A stretch of DNA of 64,000 nt from Rhizobiaceae bacterium (GCA_019635775.1 JAHBYU010000008.1:62001-126000); one strand, 5' to 3'; positions 46,892 to 58,707 are shown, counted from the first letter of the stretch. Numbers and translations: made by a program. Notes: generated by a model from the sequence alone, not told the origin.

Positions 46892-47305
46892 TTACGCCGC
46901 CATCGCCACCCGCATGGCGACCGCGGAATCGACGATCTCCACCATGGACACGGCCTTATCGCCCTCGAAGCGCCAGAGGCAGGCCATGCGCATCTCGGCC
47001 ACCTCGCGCCCCTTCCTGTGGCGGAAGGCGCACCTGCCGAACATCGCGATCGAGTCCCCGTCGCCGACATAGGTTTCGGGCGTGTAGTGCACCATCTCCC
47101 AGTCGTCGAAGATCGCGGCGAGATAGGACAGCGCCTCCTCGCGCGTGCAGGAATCCCTGGCGAATTCCAGGCCGGGCGAATGCTCGTCCACATGGTTGAG
47201 ATGGAACCGGTCGGCCATCAGCGCGCCCCAGACCTCCCGGCTGGCGCCCTTCGTGTCGTTCCATGCTGCGTAGGCTGCTTTCAGGCGATCGAGATTGCTT
47301 GGCAT
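46892..47305 (-). CDS. NTF2/SnoaL-like protein
   Basis: 137 aa. Cone-shaped SnoaL fold pattern: LDRLKAAYAAWNDTKGAS, ADRFHLNHVDEHSPGLEFA, REEALSYLAAIFDDWEMV and MACLWRFEGDKAVSMVEIVD. Such proteins are small ester/isomer enzymes or ligand binders; no catalytic residue can be fixed. It stands alone between ghrA and a secreted protein. Confidence 0.8.
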   Translation of the reverse strand: MPSNLDRLKAAYAAWNDTKGASREVWGALMADRFHLNHVDEHSPGLEFARDSCTREEALSYLAAIFDDWEMVHYTPETYVGDGDSIAMFGRCAFRHRKGREVAEMRMACLWRFEGDKAVSMVEIVDSAVAMRVAMAA

Positions 47306-47421
47306 GAAGTCCCTCCCGAAGTCATCCGCAACTCAGGATGACGTAAAGGAAGGGGAGCGGCAAGGGGCCTGCCGCGCATGGGGTGTGCAGGGGCGGAGAC
47401 TTCGCCATGGAACGAAGCCCG

Positions 47422-47775
47422 CTAGGGCCCGATCTCCACGGTTGCGGTGGTCTTGCCGGCACAGATGAAGCAGCAGTCATCGCAGCGGCGCACGCTGTCG
47501 GGGCCGACGCCCCAGTAGGAGCCGGCGTCGCCATTGACCCATGCCGCCCAGCAGATCGTCTCGCCAGCCTCGCAGGTGATCGGCACCGATTTCTTCATGC
47601 CCTTCTCGATCAGATAGACCTGGTCGTTGCCCGGCCAGACCCTCTGGCGGCCGTAAAGCTCGACCGCCACGTCGCGCGCGTGCCGGTTGTCGATGAAGAA
47701 GGCCATGCCATCGGCGGCGGCCGTTTGCTGGGCGGCCGTGGCGAACAGGAGGGCGATGAGGGCGAGGCGAATCAT
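47422..47775 (-). CDS. Small secreted cysteine-rich protein
   Basis: 117 aa from ATG 47775; a frame-open start 54 bp upstream is unlikely because it hides the signal peptide (LALIALLFATAAQQTAAADG). The mature part of about 96 residues has six cysteines, four of them packed in RRCDDCCFICAG near the C-terminus, plus VELYGRQRVWPGNDQVY. Probably periplasmic with disulfides. No function known. Confidence 0.7.
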   Translation of the reverse strand: MIRLALIALLFATAAQQTAAADGMAFFIDNRHARDVAVELYGRQRVWPGNDQVYLIEKGMKKSVPITCEAGETICWAAWVNGDAGSYWGVGPDSVRRCDDCCFICAGKTTATVEIGP

Positions 47776-47971
47776 GGGGCGCGTCCGGGTGGAGCGCCAG
47801 TATGGCACGGACCCCTGCGATTTCGTCATCCTCGGGCTTGACCTCTGGGATACATGCCGTGACGGCGAAGGGTGCAGGCAAACGACTGTTCTGCCTCGAC
47901 TGGCCCGGCAGCAAAGGTCACGGCATGGACCCGCGCTTCGCTTGCCCTAGGATGACGAAAGAGGGGGCGTT

Positions 47972-48208
47972 CTACTTCGGGAGGGCCTCGTAGACCTTCG
48001 ACCAGCGCTTTGCGCTCACCGCATGCAGCCTCTCGACGGCGGGGCTGACCTTGCCGCTGGCGGCTTGGGACAGACGGCGGAATTCTTCCGGCGACAGCAC
48101 GACCGCGACGTCCCGCCCATGCCGCTGCACGCGCACCGGTTCGGACTGGGCCATGTCGATCAGTTTGCCAAAGCTGTTCCTGGCGGCGGTGGCGGTGATG
48201 GTTTTCAT
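47972..48208 (-). CDS. Phd/YefM-family antitoxin without a visible toxin
   Basis: 78 aa. Opens MKTITATAARNSFGKLIDMA and continues VRVQRHGRDVAVVLSPEEFRRL, the Phd/YefM DNA-binding and dimer fold. The C-terminal tail (SAKRWSKVYEALPK) would bind a toxin. In such modules the toxin gene normally follows at once, yet the 196 bases to the next gene hold no RelE/Doc-like frame. Orphan antitoxin or stand-alone repressor. Confidence 0.85.
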   Translation of the reverse strand: MKTITATAARNSFGKLIDMAQSEPVRVQRHGRDVAVVLSPEEFRRLSQAASGKVSPAVERLHAVSAKRWSKVYEALPK

Positions 48209-48437
48209 TGGGGGATATTAGCTAATTTGGCCAAAATGGGCCAGGGTGGGTGCTGTATGCGGCCTGCGGTGGTGGCGTTGGTCGCCGTTGGGCAAGGCCT
48301 TCCGGTCGATGCTGTCATTCAGGTTCGAGGCCCTTCGAGGGCAAGCTTGCTCAGAATGTAGACAACCTTGCTTGCGCTACGTTCCCATAGCTGCCGCAAA
48401 GCAATATCATGTCTCTTAAAGAAAAATGGGGGTGAAT

Positions 48438-48827
48438 ATGCCAGTGGTCATAACCTTCGATATTCAAGGTGCAGGAACCTTGGAAAGGAACCGTATTCAA
48501 AGCTTCTTCCAGCGGCTTGGCTGGGAGACTCTGGGAGGAAGTTCATACCGTTATCCAAAGTTAGGCACGAATGACCAACCTGTAGAGGATTGGTTTAATC
48601 ATATCGTGCCTGCGTTAATGCTTTTCAGGTGTTTTGTCGTAACATCTGGTAGAAATTTGACACGCTTTACCATCGATGTTCAATCATCAGCTGGGTATAG
48701 CCAAGCTACAGATTTCGGAACCCCTCCACTTCCCGCCGATGAAGTAACGTTATACGCATCTAATACAGCGGCTTTTGGCCAAGCGCGCTTGCGAAATTGG
48801 CTGACAGATACAGCATTTCCGTATTAG
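48438..48827 (+). CDS. 129-aa unknown protein, possibly Cas2/VapD-like fold
   Basis: 129 aa from ATG 48438, with GGGGGTGA just upstream; ATG 48426 is less likely. Not a family I recognise. The start, VVITFDIQGAGTLERNRIQS then FFQRLGWETLGGSSYRYP, has the strand with Asp, helix and strand order of Cas2/VapD-type ferredoxin folds; this is a resemblance, not a match. The middle is hydrophobic (ALMLFRCFVV). Codon use is AT-rich, like the next gene and unlike the genome around. It probably works with the OLD nuclease 74 bp downstream. Confidence 0.65.
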   Translation: MPVVITFDIQGAGTLERNRIQSFFQRLGWETLGGSSYRYPKLGTNDQPVEDWFNHIVPALMLFRCFVVTSGRNLTRFTIDVQSSAGYSQATDFGTPPLPADEVTLYASNTAAFGQARLRNWLTDTAFPY

Positions 48828-48901
48828 CGTATTATCCTGATATCAGGGTTTTCCGATTCCTGTTCGAATAGTTTGCAGTCTAGAAAAATGGGGGGCCTTT
48901 C

Positions 48902-50929
48902 GTGCAGTTAGAATCCTTCAGAGTAACCAACTTCCGCTCAATTAATGACAGCGGGGACGTCAAGGTTGAAAGAATCACGGCCCTCTTGGGACGCAATGAA
49001 AGTGGAAAGACTAATCTTCTCCTTGCCCTGAAGACACTTAACCCACCAGAAGGGTATCGAGATTTAAACCCAGTCAAAGATTTTCCACGGCATCGAAGGC
49101 TGGAAGAATGTAAGGCCACAACACCAGTGGTATCCACTAGATGGAAGCTCAATGACGCTGATCGATTAGCACTCGGTAAAATTATCGGGCGAGCAAGTTC
49201 TATGACCCATGTAGTTATCGGTAGAAACTACATGGGAAACAGGTGGGTCGGCTTGGAGGGCCTCGCTCCCATTGCGTTTGATGCCGCTGCCATCACTACT
49301 AAGGCGAGACGAATTGGGCCGGCAACAAAAGCAGCGGCTACAAGGGCCGCAGAAGAAAAACGGCCGCCGCTCATTGTTGCCGCAGACGCATTCGACCTAG
49401 AGCCTAAGACAGGCGAAAACTCGTCCGCCTGGGCCGAGCGCGCTACCAAAGAGATAGGAACTCTTCGTCAAGCGCTTGCGGCGGCCGATGTGGAACTTAG
49501 TGACAAGCAGGAATCGGAATTAAACGAGTTAGAATCACTTGCGAAAATGATTCCGGGTGATGAGAAGGCCCAGGGAGCGGCGCGAACGTGGGCAGTCGAA
49601 AGTCTTCCCACCTTCATGTTTTTAGATGACTATCCAGAGCTAAGTGGTCATCAGAACATAGCAGAGTTTCTTGGTCGCAAGGCAAACAACAAGTTGACGC
49701 CAAGCGATGTTAATTTCGAGAAATTGTGTAAAGTAGCCGGCCTTGATGCTCAAAAAGTTCAAGAACTGTCGAGCCAGAACGATCCAGAAACCCGAAATCA
49801 GTTAGCAAATAGAGCCAGTGCGGTTGTAACAACCGAGATCAGGCGACTGTGGAAGGATAGACCCCTTAAGGTGCGATTCAACCTCGACGGGGCATATATG
49901 GACACGTTCATCTCCGATCCGAATGCAACATACGATGTTGAGGTTAATCTGGATGAACGCAGTCGTGGCTTCAAATGGTTCTTTTCATTCTACATTACTT
50001 TTTCAGCAGATACAAAGGGCGGTTCTGCAGAAAAGGCAATACTTCTTTTGGATGAACCTGGTCTATACCTCCATGCAAAATCCCAGTCGGACCTGCTTGT
50101 GCATTTTGAAAAGGACTTCAAAAACCAGATTCTTTATACAACGCACTCACCGTTTATGGTTCCCACGAGTAATCTGCCGTCAATAAGAACGGTAAACATT
50201 GCAGAGGATAAGGGAACTACCGTTAGCAATGATCCTAGTGGCGATGCGCGAACGCTGTTCCCTCTCCAGGCGGCTCTCGGTTATGATATCGCCCAAAGTC
50301 TTTTCATCGGACCCAACAACCTCGTTGTTGAGGGGGTCACTGACTTCTGGATATTGTCGACGATCAGCACTTATCTCGCCGATAGCAAGGGTACGTCGCT
50401 AAAGCGTGAAATTGCCCTCACGCCAGCCGGCAGTGCTCAAAAGGTATCATATATGGTTGCGCTGCTGACCTCGCAGAATCTGAATACAATAGTCCTCCTT
50501 GATGATGAGAAGCAATCGCGGGTCACAAGCCTGGACCTGATTCGCAGCAGACTTATTCGTGAACGTAATGTGGTGTTTGTAACCGAGGCCGTGAACCCGG
50601 CGCCAACTGAAGCAGATATTGAAGACCTGCTTGACGCCGGCACTTATGAGGCGCTTGTCAAGGAGAGTTACAAAGCGGAGTTGAAGGGCAAGACACTCAA
50701 GTTAAACAACAACATTCCGCGTATAGCCAAGCGCATCGAAATCGCATTCGATGAGTTGGGTCTTGCGTTCCACAAAACCAGGCCGTCGCGACTGCTTATG
50801 CAGAAAATGGCGAACGATCCCAAAAGCATCGTGTCGCCCGACGTGGCGAAGCGATTTGAGAGGCTATTCTCCATTATCAACGATCGGATGGATCAGCACG
50901 TCGCTAAGGGACCGGAAGCATTTAAGTGA
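48902..50929 (+). CDS. OLD-family ATPase-TOPRIM nuclease
   Basis: 675 aa, GTG start preceded by a G-rich RBS. ABC/SMC-type ATPase: Walker A GRNESGKT at 30-37 and, late, AILLLDEPGLYLHAKS (Walker B with D-loop) and LYTTHSPFMV (H-loop). A TOPRIM domain follows: NNLVVEGVTDFWIL (Glu) and NTIVLLDDEKQS (Asp-Asp). This is the overcoming-lysogenisation-defect layout used in many phage defences (Gabija GajA, retron and PARIS ATPases). No UvrD helicase, reverse transcriptase or DUF4435 gene is adjacent. The AT-rich composition suggests recent transfer. Confidence 0.88.
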   Translation: MQLESFRVTNFRSINDSGDVKVERITALLGRNESGKTNLLLALKTLNPPEGYRDLNPVKDFPRHRRLEECKATTPVVSTRWKLNDADRLALGKIIGRASSMTHVVIGRNYMGNRWVGLEGLAPIAFDAAAITTKARRIGPATKAAATRAAEEKRPPLIVAADAFDLEPKTGENSSAWAERATKEIGTLRQALAAADVELSDKQESELNELESLAKMIPGDEKAQGAARTWAVESLPTFMFLDDYPELSGHQNIAEFLGRKANNKLTPSDVNFEKLCKVAGLDAQKVQELSSQNDPETRNQLANRASAVVTTEIRRLWKDRPLKVRFNLDGAYMDTFISDPNATYDVEVNLDERSRGFKWFFSFYITFSADTKGGSAEKAILLLDEPGLYLHAKSQSDLLVHFEKDFKNQILYTTHSPFMVPTSNLPSIRTVNIAEDKGTTVSNDPSGDARTLFPLQAALGYDIAQSLFIGPNNLVVEGVTDFWILSTISTYLADSKGTSLKREIALTPAGSAQKVSYMVALLTSQNLNTIVLLDDEKQSRVTSLDLIRSRLIRERNVVFVTEAVNPAPTEADIEDLLDAGTYEALVKESYKAELKGKTLKLNNNIPRIAKRIEIAFDELGLAFHKTRPSRLLMQKMANDPKSIVSPDVAKRFERLFSIINDRMDQHVAKGPEAFK

Positions 50930-50978
50930 ACATAGGCAAGGTGGCGGTTGCCGTCCCGCCGGATGTTACGTGGCCACC

Positions 50979-51001
50979 CTCTCCCCCGTGAACGGGGGAG
51001 G
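50979..51001. repeat. GC-rich palindrome between OLD gene and lepA
   Basis: CTCCCCCGT-GA-ACGGGGGAG at 50981-51000, perfect 9-bp arms. No T run, so either a weak transcription barrier for the convergent genes or a short intergenic repeat. Confidence 0.6.
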
Positions 51002-51009
51002 ATCAGGGG

Positions 51010-52821
<1,812 letters not shown>

Positions 52822-53018
52822 GGCGGCGCTTTAGCAGGCGCGCGAAATCGCGGCAAGCAGGCGAGAGACGCGGCCGGGCCGCCGTATTCGCGGCCAGGGC
52901 GGGCCAGGACGGGCTTGCGGCTCAATATCGCGGTCGCGCTGGCGCAAGAATTGCGCTAAGCGGTGCCCGCCCGCCCCCGTTTCGGGCGATAGAGGCCGGC
53001 CGAGGAGCGCGAGAGACC

Positions 53019-53702
53019 ATGACCCACAAGACCCTGATAGCGCCTTCCGTGCTGTCCGCCGATTTCTCGCGGCTGGGCGAGGAGGTCGAGGCGATCGACC
53101 GCGCCGGCGCCGACTGGATCCATCTCGACGTGATGGACGGGCATTTCGTGCCCAACATCACCTTCGGCCCGCCAATCATCAAGGCTATCCGCGGCCGCAC
53201 CAGCAAGCTGTTCGACGCGCACCTGATGATCGCGCCGACGGACGCCTACCTGGCCGCCTTCGCCGACGCGGGCTGCGACAACATCACCGTGCATGCCGAG
53301 GCCGGCCCGCATCTCGACCGCTCGCTTCACGCCATCCAGTCGCTCGGCAAGACGGCAGGCGTGGCGATCAATCCGTCGACGCCCGAAAGCGCCATCGAAT
53401 ATGTGCTCGACCGGCTGTCGGTCGTGCTGGTGATGACGGTCAATCCGGGTTTCGGCGGACAGAGCTTCATTCACGCTATGGTGGACAAGGTCCGGCGGGT
53501 GAAGGCGCTGATCGGCGACAGGCCCATCAGGATCGAGATCGACGGCGGCGTCGCGCCCGACACCGCGCCACTGGTGACGGCTGCCGGGGCCGATGTGCTG
53601 ATCGCCGGCAGCGCGATCTTCAAGGGCGGCACGGAAGCGAGCTACCGCGCCAACATCGAGGCGATCAGGACGCCGGCCGACGCGGCCCGCAATCCGTCCT
53701 GA
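53019..53702 (+). CDS. rpe: Ribulose-phosphate 3-epimerase
   Basis: 227 aa from ATG 53019; the frame is open upstream but the family start is [21 protein letters not shown] barrel with metal-site [30 protein letters not shown] and [12 protein letters not shown]. Interconverts ribulose- and xylulose-5-phosphate in the pentose phosphate and Calvin pathways. Convergent with cysK. Confidence 0.95.
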   Translation: MTHKTLIAPSVLSADFSRLGEEVEAIDRAGADWIHLDVMDGHFVPNITFGPPIIKAIRGRTSKLFDAHLMIAPTDAYLAAFADAGCDNITVHAEAGPHLDRSLHAIQSLGKTAGVAINPSTPESAIEYVLDRLSVVLVMTVNPGFGGQSFIHAMVDKVRRVKALIGDRPIRIEIDGGVAPDTAPLVTAAGADVLIAGSAIFKGGTEASYRANIEAIRTPADAARNPS

Positions 53703-53714
53703 CCGGAACGCCGG

Positions 53715-54689
53715 TCAGGAACCAAGACCCTCGAAAAGGATGGTCGAAAGATAGCGCTCGGCGAAGGACGGGATGACCACCACCATGTCCTTGCCGGCGT
53801 TTTCCGGACGCGAGCCGACAACCGTTGCCGCCTGAAGGGCAGCACCGGACGAGATGCCGACCGGCACGCCTTCCAGGCGCGCGACGAGCCGTGCGTTGGC
53901 GATCGCGTCGTCATTGGAAACCTTGACGATCTCGTCATAGACCGACGTATCGAGGATGGCGGGCGCGAAACCGGCGCCAATGCCCTGGATCTTGTGCGGG
54001 CCGGGCTGGCCGCCGGAGAGCACCGGTGACGCCTCCGGCTCAACCGCCACGACATGCACCGACGGCTTGCGCTGCTTGAGCACCTGCCCGACACCGGTGA
54101 TGGTTCCGCCGGTGCCGATGCCGGAAATGAAGATGTCGACCTTGCCGTCGGTGTCGTTCCAGATTTCCTCGGCGGTGGTCTTGCGGTGGATCTCCGGATT
54201 TGCGGGATTCTCGAACTGCTGCGGGATGACAGCGCCTTTAATGGTAGTGGCGAGTTCGTTTGCCTTTGCAATCGCCCCCTTCATTCCGAGTGGACCTTCC
54301 GTGAGGACAAGCTCCGCGCCGAGAAGAAGCAGCATCTTGCGGCGCTCGAGCGACATGGTTTCCGGCATGGTGAGGATGAGCTTGTAACCCTTGGCTGCTG
54401 CTGCGAAGGCCAGCGCAATACCGGTGTTGCCCGATGTCGGCTCGATCAGCGTGTTCCTGCCCGGCGCAATCTTGCCGGAAGCCTCGAGCGCCTCGATCAT
54501 GGCGACGCCGATGCGGTCCTTGACGCTGGCGATGGGGTTGAAGAATTCGAGCTTGGCAAGGAGGTTGGCGACGATGCCCTTTTCCGCCGCGAACTTGTCC
54601 AGCCGCACCAGAGGCGTGTCGCCAATGGTCTCGGTGATGGAATTGTAGATGCGCCCGCGGCCGGGCTTGTGATTAACGGGTCCGCTCAT
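53715..54689 (-). CDS. cysK: Cysteine synthase A
   Basis: 324 aa from ATG 54689, with GGAGAT upstream. PLP enzyme: lysine in [11 protein letters not shown], substrate loop [12 protein letters not shown], phosphate-binding [12 protein letters not shown] and the C-terminal [12 protein letters not shown]. Makes cysteine from O-acetylserine and sulfide. No serine acetyltransferase gene is adjacent. Confidence 0.95.
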   Translation of the reverse strand: MSGPVNHKPGRGRIYNSITETIGDTPLVRLDKFAAEKGIVANLLAKLEFFNPIASVKDRIGVAMIEALEASGKIAPGRNTLIEPTSGNTGIALAFAAAAKGYKLILTMPETMSLERRKMLLLLGAELVLTEGPLGMKGAIAKANELATTIKGAVIPQQFENPANPEIHRKTTAEEIWNDTDGKVDIFISGIGTGGTITGVGQVLKQRKPSVHVVAVEPEASPVLSGGQPGPHKIQGIGAGFAPAILDTSVYDEIVKVSNDDAIANARLVARLEGVPVGISSGAALQAATVVGSRPENAGKDMVVVIPSFAERYLSTILFEGLGS

Positions 54690-54820
54690 GAAAATCTCCC
54701 TGTCTGTACGCGAAGATAGTGCGCGGCCTCGCGGAATCCGAGTGGCGACCATACCGAAAAGCACGGCGTTGGGGATTCTTGTTTCTCGGAAAGGGCCTTC
54801 TGGGGAATGATTTGGCGCGT

Positions 54821-55438
54821 CTATTGCCGCGCGGCGATGGCAGCAGCAGCACCCGCCATGAAGGTCGCGGCGGTGCGATTGAGCGCCTTCAGCGCGCGGG
54901 GTGTCTTGAGGAACCAGCGCGCCTTCGCCGCAAGCGCCAGATAAGGCACAAGGACCACCAGCAGCACAAGCACCGTCAAGACCGCGAGCGTTCCGTATTC
55001 GGCCACGGTCACGGTCCGAAGATCTACGATCGTGGGCGTGATCGCGAGATAGAAGATCATGGTCTTGGGGTTGCCTAGCGTGACGGTGAGGCCTGCCATG
55101 AAGGCGGACAGGAAGCCTCCCCCTGATTTGCGCCCCTCGATGGTCTCGGGCGTAATGCCGCTCGTCCAGAAGGTCCACGCGAGGTAGCCCAGATAAGCGA
55201 CGCCGAGCCACTTGACGACAAGGAAGACCATGCCGAAGGTCTGCGCGACAAGGGCGAGCCCGAGGACGACGGCGGTCAGGTAGATCAGGTCGCCCACGAT
55301 CAGTCCGAGAGCCATGTAGAGCGAAGACCGGAAACCGGAGCCGAGCGCCCGTGCGACAAGCGCCGTGATTCCCGGACCGGGGATGGCGGCAGCGAGCGCT
55401 AGCGCACCGCTATAGGCAATGAAACCGGCAAGAGTCAT
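54821..55438 (-). CDS. LysE-family amino-acid exporter
   Basis: 205 aa, about six membrane helices. LysE pattern: [51 protein letters not shown], then [19 protein letters not shown]. Exports an amino acid or homoserine lactone-type substrate; specificity cannot be read. 131 bp separates it from cysK on the same strand. Confidence 0.9.
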   Translation of the reverse strand: MTLAGFIAYSGALALAAAIPGPGITALVARALGSGFRSSLYMALGLIVGDLIYLTAVVLGLALVAQTFGMVFLVVKWLGVAYLGYLAWTFWTSGITPETIEGRKSGGGFLSAFMAGLTVTLGNPKTMIFYLAITPTIVDLRTVTVAEYGTLAVLTVLVLLVVLVPYLALAAKARWFLKTPRALKALNRTAATFMAGAAAAIAARQ

Positions 55439-55664
55439 CGGTACTTTCCGCGAACCGCCCCGCTTTTATCAGCATTCAGACCGGCCCTCATCCCAATTCC
55501 TTAGATCGATCCATCAGAATCGCTGATGGGAGGCCATGTGACAGTCAGACCCGCCCGGCTATGCATCGCGGGATGGCCGGGTTGCGTTTCTGTTATCGAC
55601 AAATGGCCCCTGCCTGTGTATCGGGCACGTCCCGCACCTTCCCGCGACAATCAGGACAACAGCC

Positions 55665-56921
55665 ATGCGACCGGTTTTCGGCGGCATAGACTTCGGCACT
55701 TCCAACTCGACCGTTGGCGTCATGGACGGCAACCGGCCCCGACTGGTTCCGCTGGAGGACGCCAGCATCACGCTGCCGAGCGCCGTCTTCTTCAATTTCG
55801 AGGATGACAGTATCCAGATGGGCCGCAAGGCGGTTCTCGAATATACGGAGGGCGTGGAAGGCCGGCTGATGCGCGCGCTGAAAAGCGTGCTCGGCAGCTC
55901 GCTGGTACACGAGAAGACGCGCATCAAGCGACGCTCCATTGCCTTCACCGACATTATCGGCCTGTTCATTCAGCGCCTGAAGACGAAGCTGGAGGCAGAT
56001 GCCGGCAGCACGGTGGACACTGTGGTGATGGGACGCCCGGTCCGCTTCGTCGACGAGGACGATGCGGCGGATGCTGCGGCGCAGGCAGAGCTTGAAAAGG
56101 CAGCACGGGCGCAGGGGTTTGCGAACATCGCCTTCCAGTTCGAGCCAATTGCCGCCGCGCTTGACTACGAACAGGGTGTGAGCCGGGAAGAACTTGCGCT
56201 GATCGTGGACATGGGGGGCGGCACGTCCGACTTTTCGGTGGTTCGCGTTTCGCCCGAGCGCGCCCGCGCCGTCGAGCGCAAGGACGACATCCTTGCCAAC
56301 AGGGGTATCCACATTGGCGGGACGGACTTCGATCGGCTGCTGTCAATCGCCCATGTCATGCCCGAACTCGGTTACCTGACGCCGACGAAGGACGGCAAGC
56401 GAAACGTGCCGGCGGGCTACTTCATAGATCTCGCCACCTGGCACCGCATCAACCTGCTTTATACGGCAAAGGTGATGTCGGACCTGCGGCAGGTTCGCTA
56501 CGAAGCTGCCCGGCCGGACCTTATCGACAGGATGATCGCCATCGTGGAACGCCGGTACGGCCACGCGCTGGCGACAATCGTCGAGCGCGCCAAGATCGCC
56601 CTGACGGATGCGGAGGCCGCCAGTATCGATGTGGGAATCCACGGGGCAACATTTTCCGCGCCACTGGACCGCAAGGGGCTGGAGGAAACGCTGGTTGACG
56701 CAGTCGAACGCGTGACCGAAACCGTCGGGCAGACAATCCGCGATGCACGGCTTGATCCATCCGACATCACGGCGGTTTTCCTAACCGGTGGCTCGACGGC
56801 CATACCGCTCGCCCGCCGAAGCATTCTTTCGTTGGTGCCGGAGGCGAAGGTCGTCGAAGGGGACATGTTCGGCTCGGTCGGACTGGGCCTTGCGCTGGAC
56901 GCCCGGCGCAAGTTCGGCTGA
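55665..56921 (+). CDS. Hsp70-family protein (YegD type)
   Basis: 418 aa. Actin/Hsp70 ATPase fold only: phosphate-1 GGIDFGTSNSTVGVMDGN, LALIVDMGGGTSDFSVV and adenosine-site VFLTGGSTAIPLARR. The peptide-binding domain of DnaK is missing, as in YegD. The exact client is unknown. 226 bp upstream holds no obvious sigma-32 site. Confidence 0.9.
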   Translation: MRPVFGGIDFGTSNSTVGVMDGNRPRLVPLEDASITLPSAVFFNFEDDSIQMGRKAVLEYTEGVEGRLMRALKSVLGSSLVHEKTRIKRRSIAFTDIIGLFIQRLKTKLEADAGSTVDTVVMGRPVRFVDEDDAADAAAQAELEKAARAQGFANIAFQFEPIAAALDYEQGVSREELALIVDMGGGTSDFSVVRVSPERARAVERKDDILANRGIHIGGTDFDRLLSIAHVMPELGYLTPTKDGKRNVPAGYFIDLATWHRINLLYTAKVMSDLRQVRYEAARPDLIDRMIAIVERRYGHALATIVERAKIALTDAEAASIDVGIHGATFSAPLDRKGLEETLVDAVERVTETVGQTIRDARLDPSDITAVFLTGGSTAIPLARRSILSLVPEAKVVEGDMFGSVGLGLALDARRKFG

Positions 56922-56939
56922 GGGACCGGGCTCGCCGGT

Positions 56940-58433
56940 TCAGCGTGCAGCGGTGTGCTGCGCGACGAAGGCGGAAATCCTTTCGGCCATGAACGAATGG
57001 AACGGGTTCCAGCGCTGGCGCGTCATCATGGTCGGCGGGATGGAGAGGGTGTTGTTCTCGCCGTGCAGCGCGAGCCGGCCAAGCCTTATGCCCGGATTCT
57101 CCGAATTCGGGTCCTCGCCATAGAGCGGGTCTTCCTCCGCGAAAGGCAGCGCGATGTGCGAAAGGGAATAGATGTCTTCTGGCCACGACAGGCCAAGGGC
57201 CCTTGTCGTGGCGGCCGGCTGGCCAGCCTCACGGCTGGTCAGGACCGCATCGAAGGACATGGCGTCGCGATTCGTGACGACGCCGACCGTGTAGGCCTTC
57301 TCGCTTCCGGTGAGCAGATGCTGGGGATCCAGCCCCTTCCGCAAAAGCCCCTCGGACTCGTAGAAGCGGTTGACGTCGAAAACGACCAGTTCATGGTTGC
57401 CGGACGGAAGCCGCTCGAACAGGTTGGTGACAACGGCGCTGGCAATCACCGTTGCGTCGGCTGCCGACTGGAAGGCAAGGATAGGCGCGACTTCGCCAAG
57501 CCGCCCTTCTCTCTGAAGGCCGTCGAGCCGCGCCTGCACCTTCTGCGTCATCTGCCAGGCCTGTTCTCCCGCGTTGACGGCAAAGGAATTGTATTTGTAG
57601 GGGTCGAACTCCGGAAGCACGGAACTCCATGCGAGCTTGTCGAGACCGAGCAGGTCGCCGATACGCGCCTGCCAGTTGGCATAAGCGGCAGCGCGCGTGA
57701 TGCCCACCTCCGGCGACATCAGTATGAGACCCGCCGGCGGCGGAAGGGTCGTGTCCTCGATCGCCTCGAGATCGTAGTTGAGCGCAAGCGCCGCGCCGTT
57801 GGAATAGCCGATGATCAGGATCGGGCGGTCGCCCATCGCTTCCTTCATGTGGCGCATGGCGAGGCGGACGGCGGCGGTCATGTCGGCGGCGCTGGTGTAT
57901 TTGAGCGCGGAAGGCGCCGTGCCGTGGCCTGGTATGCGCAGGCCGATCACATAGGCGCCTGCCTCGCGCATCGTCTGCCCGAAGCCGCGCAGGCTGTAGG
58001 GGCTGTCGGAATAGCCGTGCAGCATGAGCACGCCGAAGGGCGCGCCGGTGTCGCCATATTCAAAGGTTCGGTTCCAGTTCGGCGTCCAGATGTCCGGATC
58101 CGAGCGGCTGCCGGCGGTGTAGCGGTTGAACATCGAGCGTTCGTCCGACGGTACCCTGTCGTAGACCTCGCTTTTCAGCTCGGCGAACAGATCGTCTTCA
58201 AGCTCCAGATATTCGCGAAAGGTCTTGAGGTCGGACCTGGCAGTGAACTCGCCGTCCAGGTCGGCGGTGTGCCAGATAGACAGGTCGGGCTGCGAATTCA
58301 TGTAGATGATCGCGGCGCCAGCCACCGCGACCACCGCACCGGATACGAAAAGCACCAACGCGTAGGAGGTTAGAAGCAGGTAGCCCCATAGTCCCCGCCT
58401 TATCCGCTGGTTTTGATTGCCGGAACCGGTCAT
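56940..58433 (-). CDS. Membrane-anchored alpha/beta hydrolase
   Basis: 497 aa. N-terminal helix (GYLLLTSYALVLFVSGAVVA) anchors it facing the periplasm. The alpha/beta hydrolase core has oxyanion VLMLHGYSDSPYSLRG, nucleophile elbow IIGYSNGAAL (Ser), IPGHGTAPS and a late His candidate (RLALHGENNTL or PFHSFMAER). Resembles serine aminopeptidase/lysophospholipase (Hydrolase_4). Substrate unknown. Confidence 0.88.
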   Translation of the reverse strand: MTGSGNQNQRIRRGLWGYLLLTSYALVLFVSGAVVAVAGAAIIYMNSQPDLSIWHTADLDGEFTARSDLKTFREYLELEDDLFAELKSEVYDRVPSDERSMFNRYTAGSRSDPDIWTPNWNRTFEYGDTGAPFGVLMLHGYSDSPYSLRGFGQTMREAGAYVIGLRIPGHGTAPSALKYTSAADMTAAVRLAMRHMKEAMGDRPILIIGYSNGAALALNYDLEAIEDTTLPPPAGLILMSPEVGITRAAAYANWQARIGDLLGLDKLAWSSVLPEFDPYKYNSFAVNAGEQAWQMTQKVQARLDGLQREGRLGEVAPILAFQSAADATVIASAVVTNLFERLPSGNHELVVFDVNRFYESEGLLRKGLDPQHLLTGSEKAYTVGVVTNRDAMSFDAVLTSREAGQPAATTRALGLSWPEDIYSLSHIALPFAEEDPLYGEDPNSENPGIRLGRLALHGENNTLSIPPTMMTRQRWNPFHSFMAERISAFVAQHTAAR

Positions 58434-58439
58434 GGGGCG

Positions 58440-58637
58440 TCAGTCCCGGCTTTCCGGAAACCGCTCGTCAAGCTGCCTTTCCAGGGCGACAAGGTCGTCC
58501 GGAAGCGGCATGCCAAGCGCGCGCAGCTCGTTGAGCTTCTCGCGAACCTGTTCGAGCAGCTCGTGCTCGTCCTCCGGCTGGTTGACCATCTCCTGCAGCA
58601 GCAGGCTGATCTCGGCCTTGATGTCTTCGAATGCCAT
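58440..58637 (-). CDS. Small acidic helical protein
   Basis: 65 aa, rich in Glu and Leu with heptad-like spacing (LLLQEMVNQPEDEHELLEQV, REKLNELRALGMPL), so probably a coiled coil. No signal or membrane segment. It lies 6 bp upstream of the hydrolase gene on the same strand and 70 bp after hrcA. Function unknown. Confidence 0.75.
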   Translation of the reverse strand: MAFEDIKAEISLLLQEMVNQPEDEHELLEQVREKLNELRALGMPLPDDLVALERQLDERFPESRD

Positions 58638-58707
58638 CTCGTGTCGTCCCCTCGCGATGCCGACAGCCTATACGAGGCCGTCGACTGCCGCCATAGCGGC
58701 CAGAGGA

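Noticed and set aside
46403-47341. 312-aa plus-strand open frame crossing the gene-poor region
   Set aside because: Its second half is antisense to the SnoaL-like gene, and the first half has no recognisable domain.
56955-58373. 472-aa plus-strand open frame
   Set aside because: Antisense shadow of the alpha/beta hydrolase gene.
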